Origin: Alphaproteobacteria bacterium
GTDB lineage: Bacteria; Pseudomonadota; Alphaproteobacteria; Micropepsales; Micropepsaceae
DNA: 52,983 nucleotides
Assembly: GCA_015654635.1 (NCBI GenBank)
Contig: JAATGP010000026.1
Span: forward strand, 1 to 52,983
Direction of reading: 5' to 3'
Shown: piece after piece, positions 19,152-27,546 of the stretch
How positions within the stretch are numbered: the first letter of the stretch is position 1
Layout: each line of letters begins with the position of its first letter
Program-made: the position numbers and the translations under genes
Notes under the pieces: model-generated
What the model was told of the DNA's origin: nothing
The model's input: the letters and a program-made list of their open reading frames with translations, nothing else
The model's database searches: none

Positions 19152-21700
19152 AGCCACGTGCAACCTATCGTGTGCAGTTCCATCGCAACTTCACGTTTTC
19201 CGATGCGCTGAAGCTTGTCTCCTACTTCACGAAATTGGGAATCAGCCACCTTTATGCTTCACCGATTTTGATGGCGCGCGCCGGTTCAACCCATGGCTAT
19301 GACGTCGTCGATCACGGCAGGGTGAATCCCGAACTCGGCGGCGAAGAAGGCTTCCGGCAGCTCTCCAGCAAGCTGCGCGAGAACGGCATCGGCGTCATCC
19401 TCGATATCGTGCCCAATCACATGGCCGTGGGTGCCGCGGATAATCCCTATTGGCTCGACGTGCTGGAAAAAGGCCGCGACAGCATTTTCGCCAATCTGTT
19501 CGATATCGATTGGGAGCCCGCCCAAACCATTCTTAAAGATAAGCTGCTGGTGCCGCTGCTCGGAAAGCCGCTCGCGGAATGTTTGGCCGATGGCGATATT
19601 ACACTAATCTGGGACGAGCGTTTGGGCAAATTCGCCTTTGCCTATAGCGAACACCGCTTCCCTCTGCGCAAAGAAGATTATGCGTTGGTGATGGTCGGCG
19701 CTGCCACGCCATCGGCGGCCGATCTGTCGCGTTACACAGACCCCAGCGTTTTGCACGATCTGCTGGAGCAGCAGAATTTCCGCCTCGCCTATTGGCGCAA
19801 CGCCGGCGAGCGCATCAATTGGCGCCGCTTTTTCGATATCACCAGTCTCGCCGCCCTGCGCGTCGAAGACGATGCGGTGTTCGAGCAAATCCATGCCACG
19901 GTGTTTCGCCTCTACAGCGAAGGGATGATCGACGGCGTGCGGATCGATCATGTCGACGGTTTGGCCGATCCGGAAGCTTATTGCCGCCGCCTTCGCGCCC
20001 GTTTGGAGGCGATGACGCCGCTCCGTCCGGATGCGCTACCGCGCGAGCCGGCTGTGATCCTGGTCGAAAAGATCTTGGCCGAACGGGAAGAGTTGCCGGC
20101 GGGGTGGGACGTCGATGGCACCACCGGCTACGATTTCATGAACGCGGTCTCCGCCTTCCAGCATGACGGCTCCTCCGAGGAGGCGTTCAACCGACTATGG
20201 TCGAGCCTTAGCGGACGCCCGGCCGATTTCGAATGCGAAGAACTGCAGGCCAGACGGGAAATGCTGGAGACCGCCTTTGCCAGTGCGCTGCGTGGCGCGG
20301 CAGCTTCGTTTCACCGTTTGGACGACCAAGGAATGGGGTCTTTGGCGGCATTCGAGCAAGCGCTCTCGCTGCTGCTGGTCCACTTCCGCATCTATCGCAC
20401 ATACGCCAAGGGCGATAGTCTCGAACCGCCTCCGGGACCGTTCTTCGAGCAAGCCTTGGCTGCGGCGCAGGCACAAGCCGATATGCAAGGCGCGCTGACA
20501 CTAATTGCCGCCGTCATGCGCGGCGATAAGGCCGGGCCCGCGGCCGCCAGAGCCGCGCGACACTTCAATCAACTCGCAGCACCGGTCGCCGCCAAAGCGG
20601 TCGAAGATACGGCCTTCTATCGCTATGGACGCCTGCTCTCGCGCAATGACGTGGGATTTTCGCCGCGGCGCTTCGCCCTGTCGCCGCAAGACTTTCACGA
20701 GGCCAATCGCAAACGCCAAGCGGCCTTTCCCGGTGCCATGCTCGCCACCGCCACCCATGATCATAAGCGCGGCGAAGACGCCCGCGCCCGTCTCGCGGTG
20801 CTGAGCGAAATCCCCGAGAAATGGGAACGCGAAGTTCGCGCTTGGTTCGAGATGAATGCGCCCCTTCGTCCGCAAGGCGTGGGAGGCGGAGACGAGTATC
20901 AGCTTTATCAAACGCTGGTGGCGTCACGACCGTTCGGGCTGGGCGATGAAGGTTTGTCATCGTTCACGCGGCGCCTCTTGGCTTGGCGGGAAAAATCGCT
21001 GAAGGAAGCCAAGCTCGAAACCTCCTGGGCGCACCCCAATCCCGATTTCGAAAACGCCCATGCCGAGTTCATACGCCGCATACTGGACCCGGATCATGGC
21101 TTTCTATCGCGGCTAGAGAAGTTCTCCTCGCTGATCGCGCCCGCCGCGGCCCTCGACAGCTTGGCAACGACTATTCTGCGCTACACCTGCCCCGGCGTGC
21201 CGGACCTCTATCAAGGTGCGGAACTGTGGGATTTCAGCATGGTTGACCCCGACAATCGCCGGGCCGTCGATTTTCATATCCGAGAAGAGATGCTGAATAG
21301 CGCCAAGCCGCCATCTGCTCTTTTGGCGGACTGGCGCACCGGCGAGATCAAACTGGCATTGATTGCACGTCTTTTGGCGCTGCGAGCGGCGGAGCCAGCG
21401 CTGTTTACGGGATCCTATAATGCCATCGAAAGCGGCAGTGAGAACGTGTTCGCATTTGTGCGCGAGGCGGAGGGCAAAGTGCTTCTGGTGGCGGTGCCAA
21501 GACTGTGCGCGGACGCCGCGATGAGGCGCAGCCTGCCGTTGCCGGAAGAAGCCTTGGGCAGAGATTGCTCTTTTCCGCAGATATGGAAGGACAAAGAGTG
21601 GCGCAATGCGCTCGATCCGCAATTGCCGCCGCTTGCGTTATTCGACAACCAGCCGCTGTTCGAAAGCTTGCCCGCGGTGGTCGCAGTCGCTTCGGCTTAA
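19148..21700 (+). CDS. treY: Malto-oligosyltrehalose synthase (TreY)
   Basis: TreY turns the reducing end of a linear maltodextrin into a trehalose unit by intramolecular transglucosylation. The 850-residue protein begins MKPRATYRVQFHRNFTFSDA, as is usual in this family. It shows GSTHGYDVVDHGRVNPELGG, DIVPNHMAV, nucleophile Asp267 (DGVRIDHVDGLADP), acid Glu307 (VILVEKIL, then ELP), ATHDHKRGEDARARL with the third acid, and CPGVPDLYQGAELW near the end. I chose ATG 19148, overlapping the treZ stop, because upstream codons in this frame lie within treZ. It is the last gene of the operon; a strong hairpin follows at 21723. Confidence 0.95.
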   Translation: MKPRATYRVQFHRNFTFSDALKLVSYFTKLGISHLYASPILMARAGSTHGYDVVDHGRVNPELGGEEGFRQLSSKLRENGIGVILDIVPNHMAVGAADNPYWLDVLEKGRDSIFANLFDIDWEPAQTILKDKLLVPLLGKPLAECLADGDITLIWDERLGKFAFAYSEHRFPLRKEDYALVMVGAATPSAADLSRYTDPSVLHDLLEQQNFRLAYWRNAGERINWRRFFDITSLAALRVEDDAVFEQIHATVFRLYSEGMIDGVRIDHVDGLADPEAYCRRLRARLEAMTPLRPDALPREPAVILVEKILAEREELPAGWDVDGTTGYDFMNAVSAFQHDGSSEEAFNRLWSSLSGRPADFECEELQARREMLETAFASALRGAAASFHRLDDQGMGSLAAFEQALSLLLVHFRIYRTYAKGDSLEPPPGPFFEQALAAAQAQADMQGALTLIAAVMRGDKAGPAAARAARHFNQLAAPVAAKAVEDTAFYRYGRLLSRNDVGFSPRRFALSPQDFHEANRKRQAAFPGAMLATATHDHKRGEDARARLAVLSEIPEKWEREVRAWFEMNAPLRPQGVGGGDEYQLYQTLVASRPFGLGDEGLSSFTRRLLAWREKSLKEAKLETSWAHPNPDFENAHAEFIRRILDPDHGFLSRLEKFSSLIAPAAALDSLATTILRYTCPGVPDLYQGAELWDFSMVDPDNRRAVDFHIREEMLNSAKPPSALLADWRTGEIKLALIARLLALRAAEPALFTGSYNAIESGSENVFAFVREAEGKVLLVAVPRLCADAAMRRSLPLPEEALGRDCSFPQIWKDKEWRNALDPQLPPLALFDNQPLFESLPAVVAVASA

Positions 21701-21722
21701 GCCGGCTGTAGCAATTGCTCGA

Positions 21723-21744
21723 GCCGTTTGGCCTGCCGAACGGC
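21723..21744 (+). terminator. Strong hairpin after treY
   Basis: GCCGTTTGGC (21723-21732) faces GCCGAACGGC (21735-21744), giving about 8 usable pairs with a tight loop. There is no T-run after it, so it may stabilise the 3' end or assist Rho rather than terminate alone. Confidence 0.4.
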
Positions 21745-21926
21745 GGGTAACAGCGAGAGGGCGCGTTGGACTATCCCGCGCCGGCTTTGCCTCCTCAATC
21801 CCTCAGTATTCAATTCCTTAAGCGGGCCGTGGTTTCCGCTATTTTCAGGTTGTTCTTGTTTTCAGGGAACCCGTTCCCGCACAGCGGCGTTACCCGCAGT
21901 CATCCTTTTTTGAAAAGTGGATTCGC

Positions 21927-22811
21927 ATGGCCGGTTCGAGGCGAAAGAAACTGCCGGCAAAGCCGCGACGGGTGCGCCCGGCGAACGATGATATCAGTGA
22001 CGTGACCCCGAAGGCACGCCGTCCGCTTTGGGAAGGACATCTGCGCTTATCGCTGGTCAGCTGTGCCGTCGCGCTTTACAGCGCCACCACCAAAACCAAC
22101 GACATCTCGTTTCACCTCCTCAATCCCAAAACCAAAAACCGCATTCGCATGGTACCGACCGACCCGGATATTGGCCCGGTGGAGCGCGGCGATCTGGTCA
22201 AAGGCTATGAGATCGAAAAGAACCGTTACGTTATCGTCACGTCCGACGAACTCGATGCCGTAAAGCTCGAGACCACGCGGACACTCGACATTGAACGCTT
22301 TGTCGATGCCGCCGCCATCGATCGGTTGTTCTGGAACGATCCGTTCTACCTCGTGCCGTCCGACAAATCCGGCCTTGACGCCTACACCGTGATCCGCGAG
22401 GCCATGACTGCCACCAAACGCATTGCCCTGGGGCGACTCGTCATGCACACGCGTGAGCGGCTGATGGCGGTAGAACCGCGCGGCCGGGGGTTGATTGCCT
22501 ACAGCCTCAGAATGCGCGACGAAGTGGTCGATCCGGAAACGATGTTTGACGAAATCCCGAAGGAAAAGCCCGATCCCAAAATGATCAGCATTGCCCAGAT
22601 GATCATCGATCAGCAGCAAGGCGCTTTTGAACCAGACGATTTCAAAGATCGCTACGAAGCCGCATTGCGGGCTTTGATTGCACGCAAGGAGCGCGGCGAA
22701 AAGCCGGTGATGGCGGCAGCGCCAAGGGACACCAATGTCATCGATCTGATGGCAGCGTTGAAGCAGAGCTTGAAGGCAAAAGTGCCGCCCAAACGGCGTA
22801 GCGCCCGTTAA
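21927..22811 (+). CDS. ku: Ku protein, bacterial NHEJ
   Basis: Bacterial Ku forms a homodimeric ring on double-strand DNA ends and recruits LigD. The 294-residue protein shows the family landmarks: PLWEGHLRLSLVSCAVALYSATTKT, ISFHLLNPKTKNRIRM, VERGDLVKGYEIEKNRYVIVT, LDIERFVDA, PFYLVPSDK and RLVMHTRERLMAVEPRGRGLIAYSLR. A basic tail (LKAKVPPKRRSAR) follows, typical of the LigD- and DNA-contacting C-terminus. Its stop overlaps the convergent ligD stop by 3 bases. The ATG at 21927 has no strong ribosome site. The pairing with ligD makes the function secure. Confidence 0.94.
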   Translation: MAGSRRKKLPAKPRRVRPANDDISDVTPKARRPLWEGHLRLSLVSCAVALYSATTKTNDISFHLLNPKTKNRIRMVPTDPDIGPVERGDLVKGYEIEKNRYVIVTSDELDAVKLETTRTLDIERFVDAAAIDRLFWNDPFYLVPSDKSGLDAYTVIREAMTATKRIALGRLVMHTRERLMAVEPRGRGLIAYSLRMRDEVVDPETMFDEIPKEKPDPKMISIAQMIIDQQQGAFEPDDFKDRYEAALRALIARKERGEKPVMAAAPRDTNVIDLMAALKQSLKAKVPPKRRSAR

Positions 22812-25360
22812 AGCTTCACTGGAAGCCGTGCGGCGCTTTTGGCCATGTCCGCCCACGGGTCGGCGCGTTTCAAGAGTACCTTGGCCGTACCCAGCGTGAA
22901 GGCCAGGGGATCCAGACCACTTTTGATTTGACTCCAAGCCAGCGGCGTGGCGATCGGCGCATGTGGCCGGGCGCGTGGCGACCACGGCGCGACGGCCGTC
23001 GCGGTGCGATCATTGCGCAGGTAATCAAGATAGATCTTTCCCGCGCGCGCTTTCTTGGCCATGGTGGTGATGTAGGCCGACGGACTGTCTCGCGCCATGG
23101 CCAGACAGAGCATTTGTGCGAAGTGTTTGACCTCGGCCCAGCTGAGGGGATGGCGGGGGCGCCCTTTGACGGCCGCCACCACGTGCAGACCCTTTCCACC
23201 TGTCGTCTTGACAAAAGGCTCAAGCCCCAAGGCGGTGAGACGGGCACGGATATCCTTGGCGGCAGCGATGACGCGATCAAAGGAAACGTCAGGCGCAGGA
23301 TCGAGATCGAAGATTACATGTTCGGGCACGTCCGGTTTGTCGGATTTGCAACCCCAAGGATGGATTTCGAGCACCGCGGCTTGGGCAAGACTGACAAGGC
23401 CTTTGGCATCGTCGAATGCGATGTAAGGCTCGCTTTCGCCCGAGACTTTTATCAAGCGACCTTGGATGGCCTGCTTGCCAGCATGGCGTTGATAGAATTT
23501 CTGACCGTCGATGCCATCCGGTGCGCGCACCAGTGTGACCGGCCGCCCCGCCACATGGGCCAGCATCCGTTCGGCGAAAGCCTGATAATGCTCCGCCAAA
23601 TCGAGCTTGGTAAATGCCGCTGTGGGCTTCGCGGCAGGCCACAAAACCTTGTCCGGGTGGGAAAGGACGATCCCGGCGATTTGGTGATGCTCGGTTCCGA
23701 TCTGGGCGCTTTGCGGCATTTTCGTCGCCTTTGCGGATGAACGCTGCGCCGCGGGCTGGGGCTCAGCGACAATGGTCTTGGCGGGCTTATCCTCACGCAG
23801 GCCCTTGAAACTCGCCTGCCTGAGCAACCCCGCCGCTGTGATGGTACCAAATTCCACTTCGGCGACTGCTTTGGGCTCCGTCCAATTCACTCCGTTTTGG
23901 CGCGGCGGCTTGTTATCGCCTTGGAAGGGACATGTGGCGCGCTTGAGCGGCTTTAATTTGTCAAGCACTTCGCGGGCAAGGCTGGCGTTAAAGCCCGTTC
24001 CTATGCGTCCCATATAAACAAATTCACCTTTGCGGAAAACACCCACAAGAAGCGAACGCAGCTGCTCGGCATCGCCCCACCAGCCGCCAATCACAACTTC
24101 CTGACCGCCGCGGCATTTCGATTTGGTCCAGCTATCGCTGCGCCCGGAACGATAGGGCGCCTCCCGGCGCTTGGAGATCACGCCCTCCAGCTTCATGCGG
24201 CAGGCAGCCTCCAAGACGGCCTCGCCCGTCGAGGCGAAATGCTCGACAAAACGCAGATGGGTTTTGCGGACGGCGTGGCGTTCCAGCACCTCAGCCAAGA
24301 TTTCCTTGCGCCGCCATAGCGTTTCCTCCCGCAAATCGTGCCCCCCGAAGTGAAGAATGTCGAACAGGAAATAGACAAGCGCGCTGGTCTTGCCGGTGGA
24401 GAGGGCTTCCTGCAGACCTGCGAAATCCGATACGCCCTCGTCGCCCAAGGCAACGATTTCGCCGTCGTAGAGACCATCGGGCAAATCCTTTGCCTCCGCC
24501 GCAATCTCGGGAAAGCGTGTGGTCCAATCCAGGCCGCGGCGGGTGAAGAGTTGCACGGCACTCTTCTCGACCCGCATCTCAATGCGATAACCGTCGAACT
24601 TGACTTCATGCACCCAATCGCCGCTCGCGGGCGGCGCGGCGGTGACGTGGCATAGCTGCGGCTCAATGAAGCCGGGCAACCGGGATGGTTTCTCAGCGGC
24701 TTTGGCGCTGCGCTTCTTGGGCGCGATTTGCAGCGCCACCGTTTTGCTTGGTTTGCTATGCCAGACCTTGGATTTGTCTTCCGCGATTTCCTTGAGCGTG
24801 CGCCCGGTTTTCACAGATGTGTCCGCCGCCGCCAAAGCATCCGGATCGCCGGGCTTGGCCGCATCATCCTTTTCCTTGATCAGCAGCCAGTTGTGCCGGT
24901 TTTTTCCTGCACCTTTCGCGGGGCGGTCCTGCATCCGCACCAAGGCCCAGCCGCCTTGCATACGCTCGCCATGCAAAGTGAATTTGATATGACCTTTGGC
25001 CAGGGCGGCCGTGGGATCGCCAGGGGTATCCGGCTCCCAAGTGCCGCGGTCCCAGAGCTGCACCGTACCGCCACCATATTCGCCCGCCGGGATGGTGCCT
25101 TCAAAGGTGCCGTAATCGATGGGATGGTCTTCGACCTCCACCGCCAGACGCTTCACCGAGGGCGCCAGTGACGGCACCTTGGTCACGGCCCAGGACTTGT
25201 ACACACCACCCAATTCCAGCCGCAAATCGAAGTGCAGGCGCGTAGCGTCATGCCGTTGGATGACGAAGCGAAGCTGCTTTCCTGCCGGAACGATACGGCC
25301 GCGCGGCTCCTTGGTGACGCGAAAGTTCCTTTTTGCGTGGTAATCTGCGAGGCGTGCCAT
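22808..25360 (-). CDS. ligD: Multifunctional DNA ligase D (phosphoesterase-ligase-polymerase)
   Basis: LigD processes, fills and seals DNA ends held by Ku. The 850-residue protein has three domains. A 3'-phosphoesterase spans about residues 32-160 (QRHDATRLHFDLRLE, DHPIDYGTFEGTIPAGEYGGG). An ATP-dependent ligase spans about 230-530, with catalytic Lys254 in HEVKFDGYR and LYDGEIVAL. An archaeo-eukaryotic-primase-like polymerase spans about 560-850 (SHPDKVLWP, IFDLDPAPDVSFDRV, TTGGKGLHVV, YLRNDRTATAVAPWSPRARP). This domain order is typical of alphaproteobacteria and pseudomonads; mycobacteria start with the polymerase. The N-terminus (LADYHAKRNFRVTKEP) matches the family start. The gene runs tail to tail into ku. 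Confidence 0.95.
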   Translation of the reverse strand: MARLADYHAKRNFRVTKEPRGRIVPAGKQLRFVIQRHDATRLHFDLRLELGGVYKSWAVTKVPSLAPSVKRLAVEVEDHPIDYGTFEGTIPAGEYGGGTVQLWDRGTWEPDTPGDPTAALAKGHIKFTLHGERMQGGWALVRMQDRPAKGAGKNRHNWLLIKEKDDAAKPGDPDALAAADTSVKTGRTLKEIAEDKSKVWHSKPSKTVALQIAPKKRSAKAAEKPSRLPGFIEPQLCHVTAAPPASGDWVHEVKFDGYRIEMRVEKSAVQLFTRRGLDWTTRFPEIAAEAKDLPDGLYDGEIVALGDEGVSDFAGLQEALSTGKTSALVYFLFDILHFGGHDLREETLWRRKEILAEVLERHAVRKTHLRFVEHFASTGEAVLEAACRMKLEGVISKRREAPYRSGRSDSWTKSKCRGGQEVVIGGWWGDAEQLRSLLVGVFRKGEFVYMGRIGTGFNASLAREVLDKLKPLKRATCPFQGDNKPPRQNGVNWTEPKAVAEVEFGTITAAGLLRQASFKGLREDKPAKTIVAEPQPAAQRSSAKATKMPQSAQIGTEHHQIAGIVLSHPDKVLWPAAKPTAAFTKLDLAEHYQAFAERMLAHVAGRPVTLVRAPDGIDGQKFYQRHAGKQAIQGRLIKVSGESEPYIAFDDAKGLVSLAQAAVLEIHPWGCKSDKPDVPEHVIFDLDPAPDVSFDRVIAAAKDIRARLTALGLEPFVKTTGGKGLHVVAAVKGRPRHPLSWAEVKHFAQMLCLAMARDSPSAYITTMAKKARAGKIYLDYLRNDRTATAVAPWSPRARPHAPIATPLAWSQIKSGLDPLAFTLGTAKVLLKRADPWADMAKSAARLPVKL

Positions 25361-25439
25361 GCGCGCTTAACGCAACGGCCACACCAGAGTTCCTCCCACG
25401 CTAGGGCGTAACCAGGCCCAGACTGCGTTCGTTTTTAGG

Positions 25440-25556
25440 ACAAACGGCGCCTTGGACTTGCCGCAAGGCGTGTTCAAACGGAACGATCCCAAGAAAATTA
25501 CCGCCTCGCTCAAGCGCTCTGCCGAGCAAAGCCATCACCGCAAAATTGCCCTCTAA
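25440..25556 (+). pseudogene. Remnant of a DUF3175 protein
   Basis: A 38-residue open stretch on the plus strand reads TNGALDLPQGVFKRNDPKK followed by ITASLKRSAEQSHHRKIAL and a stop. As I recall the family, DUF3175 proteins carry a stretch like ALDLEEGVFTxxDPxKIAxSLKRSAExSxRRK and then continue for 40 or more residues. Here the stop falls inside the domain and no N-terminal start is visible. It sits beside ligD and overlaps the end of the DUF1003 gene. I read it as a decayed gene fragment. The family assignment rests on memory of the motif and should be checked. Confidence 0.5.
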
Positions 25557-26113
25557 TCACTTTTGTCATTATTGCGTTCGGCGGAGCGCACCACGGCGTT
25601 GGCACTTTCCTCTATAACGTCGAGAACGGCCCTGGGATTGGCCTTGGTCGCCATTTGGGCGGCTTCGGGATCGTGACGATCGCGCACTTGAGGACTATCG
25701 CGCCGCAATTCCTCAAGAAGATCCACGATTTTGCGGGCTCTCTGCTCGGTCATCAGAGCGGCTTCCAGCGTCATCTGCTGACGCAAATGCGCAAGCCTGT
25801 CGGCGCGGCGTTGACTGGTGAGAATGAGGACGGCAATCAGCAGAGCAGTGAAGGTCAACACCAGATCCGTCAAATCAAATGGGGGTGAATCGAGCGGCGT
25901 GACGCCGGCACGTTCGGCCAAAACATTGCCCGCGATCCATGCAACGACCACAAGCAGCAGCGCGATGAGAAATGCTGGACGGCCAATCCATCCAGTCACC
26001 CGGTCGACAAAGCGCTCTGCGCCTGTAGCACTGCGGTGGTGATCGGAATGTAGATCCGTGATCGCCTGAACCGTCTCGGCGATATGAGGAGGCATCTCTG
26101 GTGTGTCGGCCAT
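25553..26113 (-). CDS. DUF1003 inner-membrane protein
   Basis: The 186-residue protein has a short N-terminal helix (HIAETVQAITDLHSDHH), two transmembrane segments (FLIALLLVVVAWIAGNVLA and LVLTFTALLIAVLILTSQ) and a charged, probably coiled C-terminal tail (RADRLAHLRQQMTLEAALMTEQRARKIVDLLEEL). This is the layout of the DUF1003 family, whose function is unknown. I start at ATG 26113 because AAAGGAAGAG lies directly upstream; in-frame codons up to 26197 lack a ribosome site and would overlap the divergent mscS gene. Its stop overlaps the DUF3175 remnant on the other strand. Pairing with a mechanosensitive channel suggests an envelope or osmotic role, but this is inference. Confidence 0.8.
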   Translation of the reverse strand: MADTPEMPPHIAETVQAITDLHSDHHRSATGAERFVDRVTGWIGRPAFLIALLLVVVAWIAGNVLAERAGVTPLDSPPFDLTDLVLTFTALLIAVLILTSQRRADRLAHLRQQMTLEAALMTEQRARKIVDLLEELRRDSPQVRDRHDPEAAQMATKANPRAVLDVIEESANAVVRSAERNNDKSD

Positions 26114-26170
26114 CTCTTCCTTTACGCGAGGCATCCAGCGGCCCCCTAAGGCTCGCACAGCGCCGCCCTG

Positions 26171-27415
26171 ATGCACAAGCCATCTGATGCAAGACAAATC
26201 GACAATGCCGTCATGCGAGTCTCGACCGCGTATGGGAACGAAGTCGCAGGTTCAAGCGTTATGGCTGGCAACATCGCGGAGAGTTTCGATAAAATGATTG
26301 GCGGGGCATCCCTCGAATCTTCCAAACATGGGCTGCAGACGAACTGGTTGCGGGATTTCCTTGGATGGCTTCCCGATAGCGTCGTCGCTATCGCCTATCT
26401 GCTACTGACGACGATTGTTGCTGTCGCGGTATTCCGCCTGTTGCGCGCCCTCGCCCAGCGAACGCTAAAACGCCGTCCGGTAGTGTTGTCGATTCTGCAG
26501 CGCGCCAGTGCTCCGGCCCAATACGCTGTTATTGTCCTGGCTGCTGCGCTCATCGCCCCCGCTCTGCCGCTTGATAAAGGTACCACGGACATACTTAACC
26601 GCGTTCTCGCCGCGGCCTTTGTTCTGCTGTCGGGTTGGATCGCCGCTTTCGCCAGCAATTTGGCCATCGACCACTACATGACGCGCTTCAAAACCGACGT
26701 CGAAGACAATTTGATGGCGCGCAAGGCTCTTACGCAGATCCATGTGCTTAAGCGCAGCGTGACGGTTTTGATCGGCGTCGTAACCTTGGCACTGGCGCTA
26801 ATGACTTTTGACGCCGTGCGCCAATACGGCATTAGCCTGTTCGCATCGGCAGGCATTGCCGGTTTGGCCGTCGGCATGGCCGCTAAGCCGCTGCTGAGCA
26901 ATTTCATCGCCGGGCTGCAACTCGCCGTGACCCAGCCTATTCGCATCGACGATGCGGTAGTCATTCAAGGCGAATGGGGTTGGATCGAAGAAATGACCTC
27001 AACATATGTCGTGGTCCGCCTGTGGGATGCGCGGCGGCTGATCGTTCCTCTCAGCTATTTTCTCGAAAACACCTTTCAGAATTGGACCCGAACTTCCGCC
27101 ACCATCATCGGTACGGTGCTTCTCTATGTGGATTATACAGCCGATATCGAGGCCATTCGCGCCAAGCTCTTGGAGTTGGTGAAGCTGGATAAGAAATGGG
27201 ATGGCAGTGTCGCCAATCTGCAGGTGACCGATCTTACAGACCATACGGTTGAGCTGCGCGTCTTGGTGAGTGCGAAGAACTCGTCGCTGGTGTGGGATTT
27301 GCGCTGCGAGATGCGCGAACAGCTCCTCGCCTTTTTGCGCCAAGAACACCCAGAATTTTTGCCCAGAAATCGCGCCAGCCTTGATCTTACCGGCATGGTT
27401 TCGCCAGCGCGTTGA
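26171..27415 (+). CDS. MscS-family small-conductance mechanosensitive channel
   Basis: MscS channels open under membrane tension and release solutes on osmotic downshift. The protein (up to 414 residues) has about five membrane segments (VVAIAYLLLTTIVAVAVFRLL, YAVIVLAAALIAPALPL, VLAAAFVLLSGWIAAFASN, SVTVLIGVVTLALALMTF and the pore helix). The pore-lining Gly/Ala helix is ISLFASAGIAGLAVGMAAKPLLSNFIAG, followed by the beta domain (IRIDDAVVIQGEWGWIEEM, WDARRLIVPLSYFLENTFQNW) and a soluble C-terminal domain. The start is uncertain: ATGs at 26171, 26213 and 26261 are possible, and the first lies close to the divergent DUF1003 start. None has a strong ribosome site. Next to trehalose genes it fits osmotic protection. 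Confidence 0.88.
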   Translation: MHKPSDARQIDNAVMRVSTAYGNEVAGSSVMAGNIAESFDKMIGGASLESSKHGLQTNWLRDFLGWLPDSVVAIAYLLLTTIVAVAVFRLLRALAQRTLKRRPVVLSILQRASAPAQYAVIVLAAALIAPALPLDKGTTDILNRVLAAAFVLLSGWIAAFASNLAIDHYMTRFKTDVEDNLMARKALTQIHVLKRSVTVLIGVVTLALALMTFDAVRQYGISLFASAGIAGLAVGMAAKPLLSNFIAGLQLAVTQPIRIDDAVVIQGEWGWIEEMTSTYVVVRLWDARRLIVPLSYFLENTFQNWTRTSATIIGTVLLYVDYTADIEAIRAKLLELVKLDKKWDGSVANLQVTDLTDHTVELRVLVSAKNSSLVWDLRCEMREQLLAFLRQEHPEFLPRNRASLDLTGMVSPAR

Positions 27416-27546
27416 GGTCAGAACTTCCCCAAAGGAAGAGATAAAAAGTTTCCCTTCCTGGGAACCTGCAATGGCGTAAAGGCGTTTATGGCTGAATCCG
27501 GCGGAGTCTGATCGTCACCGGTCTTTTGGCGGGAATTGGGGGCGGC

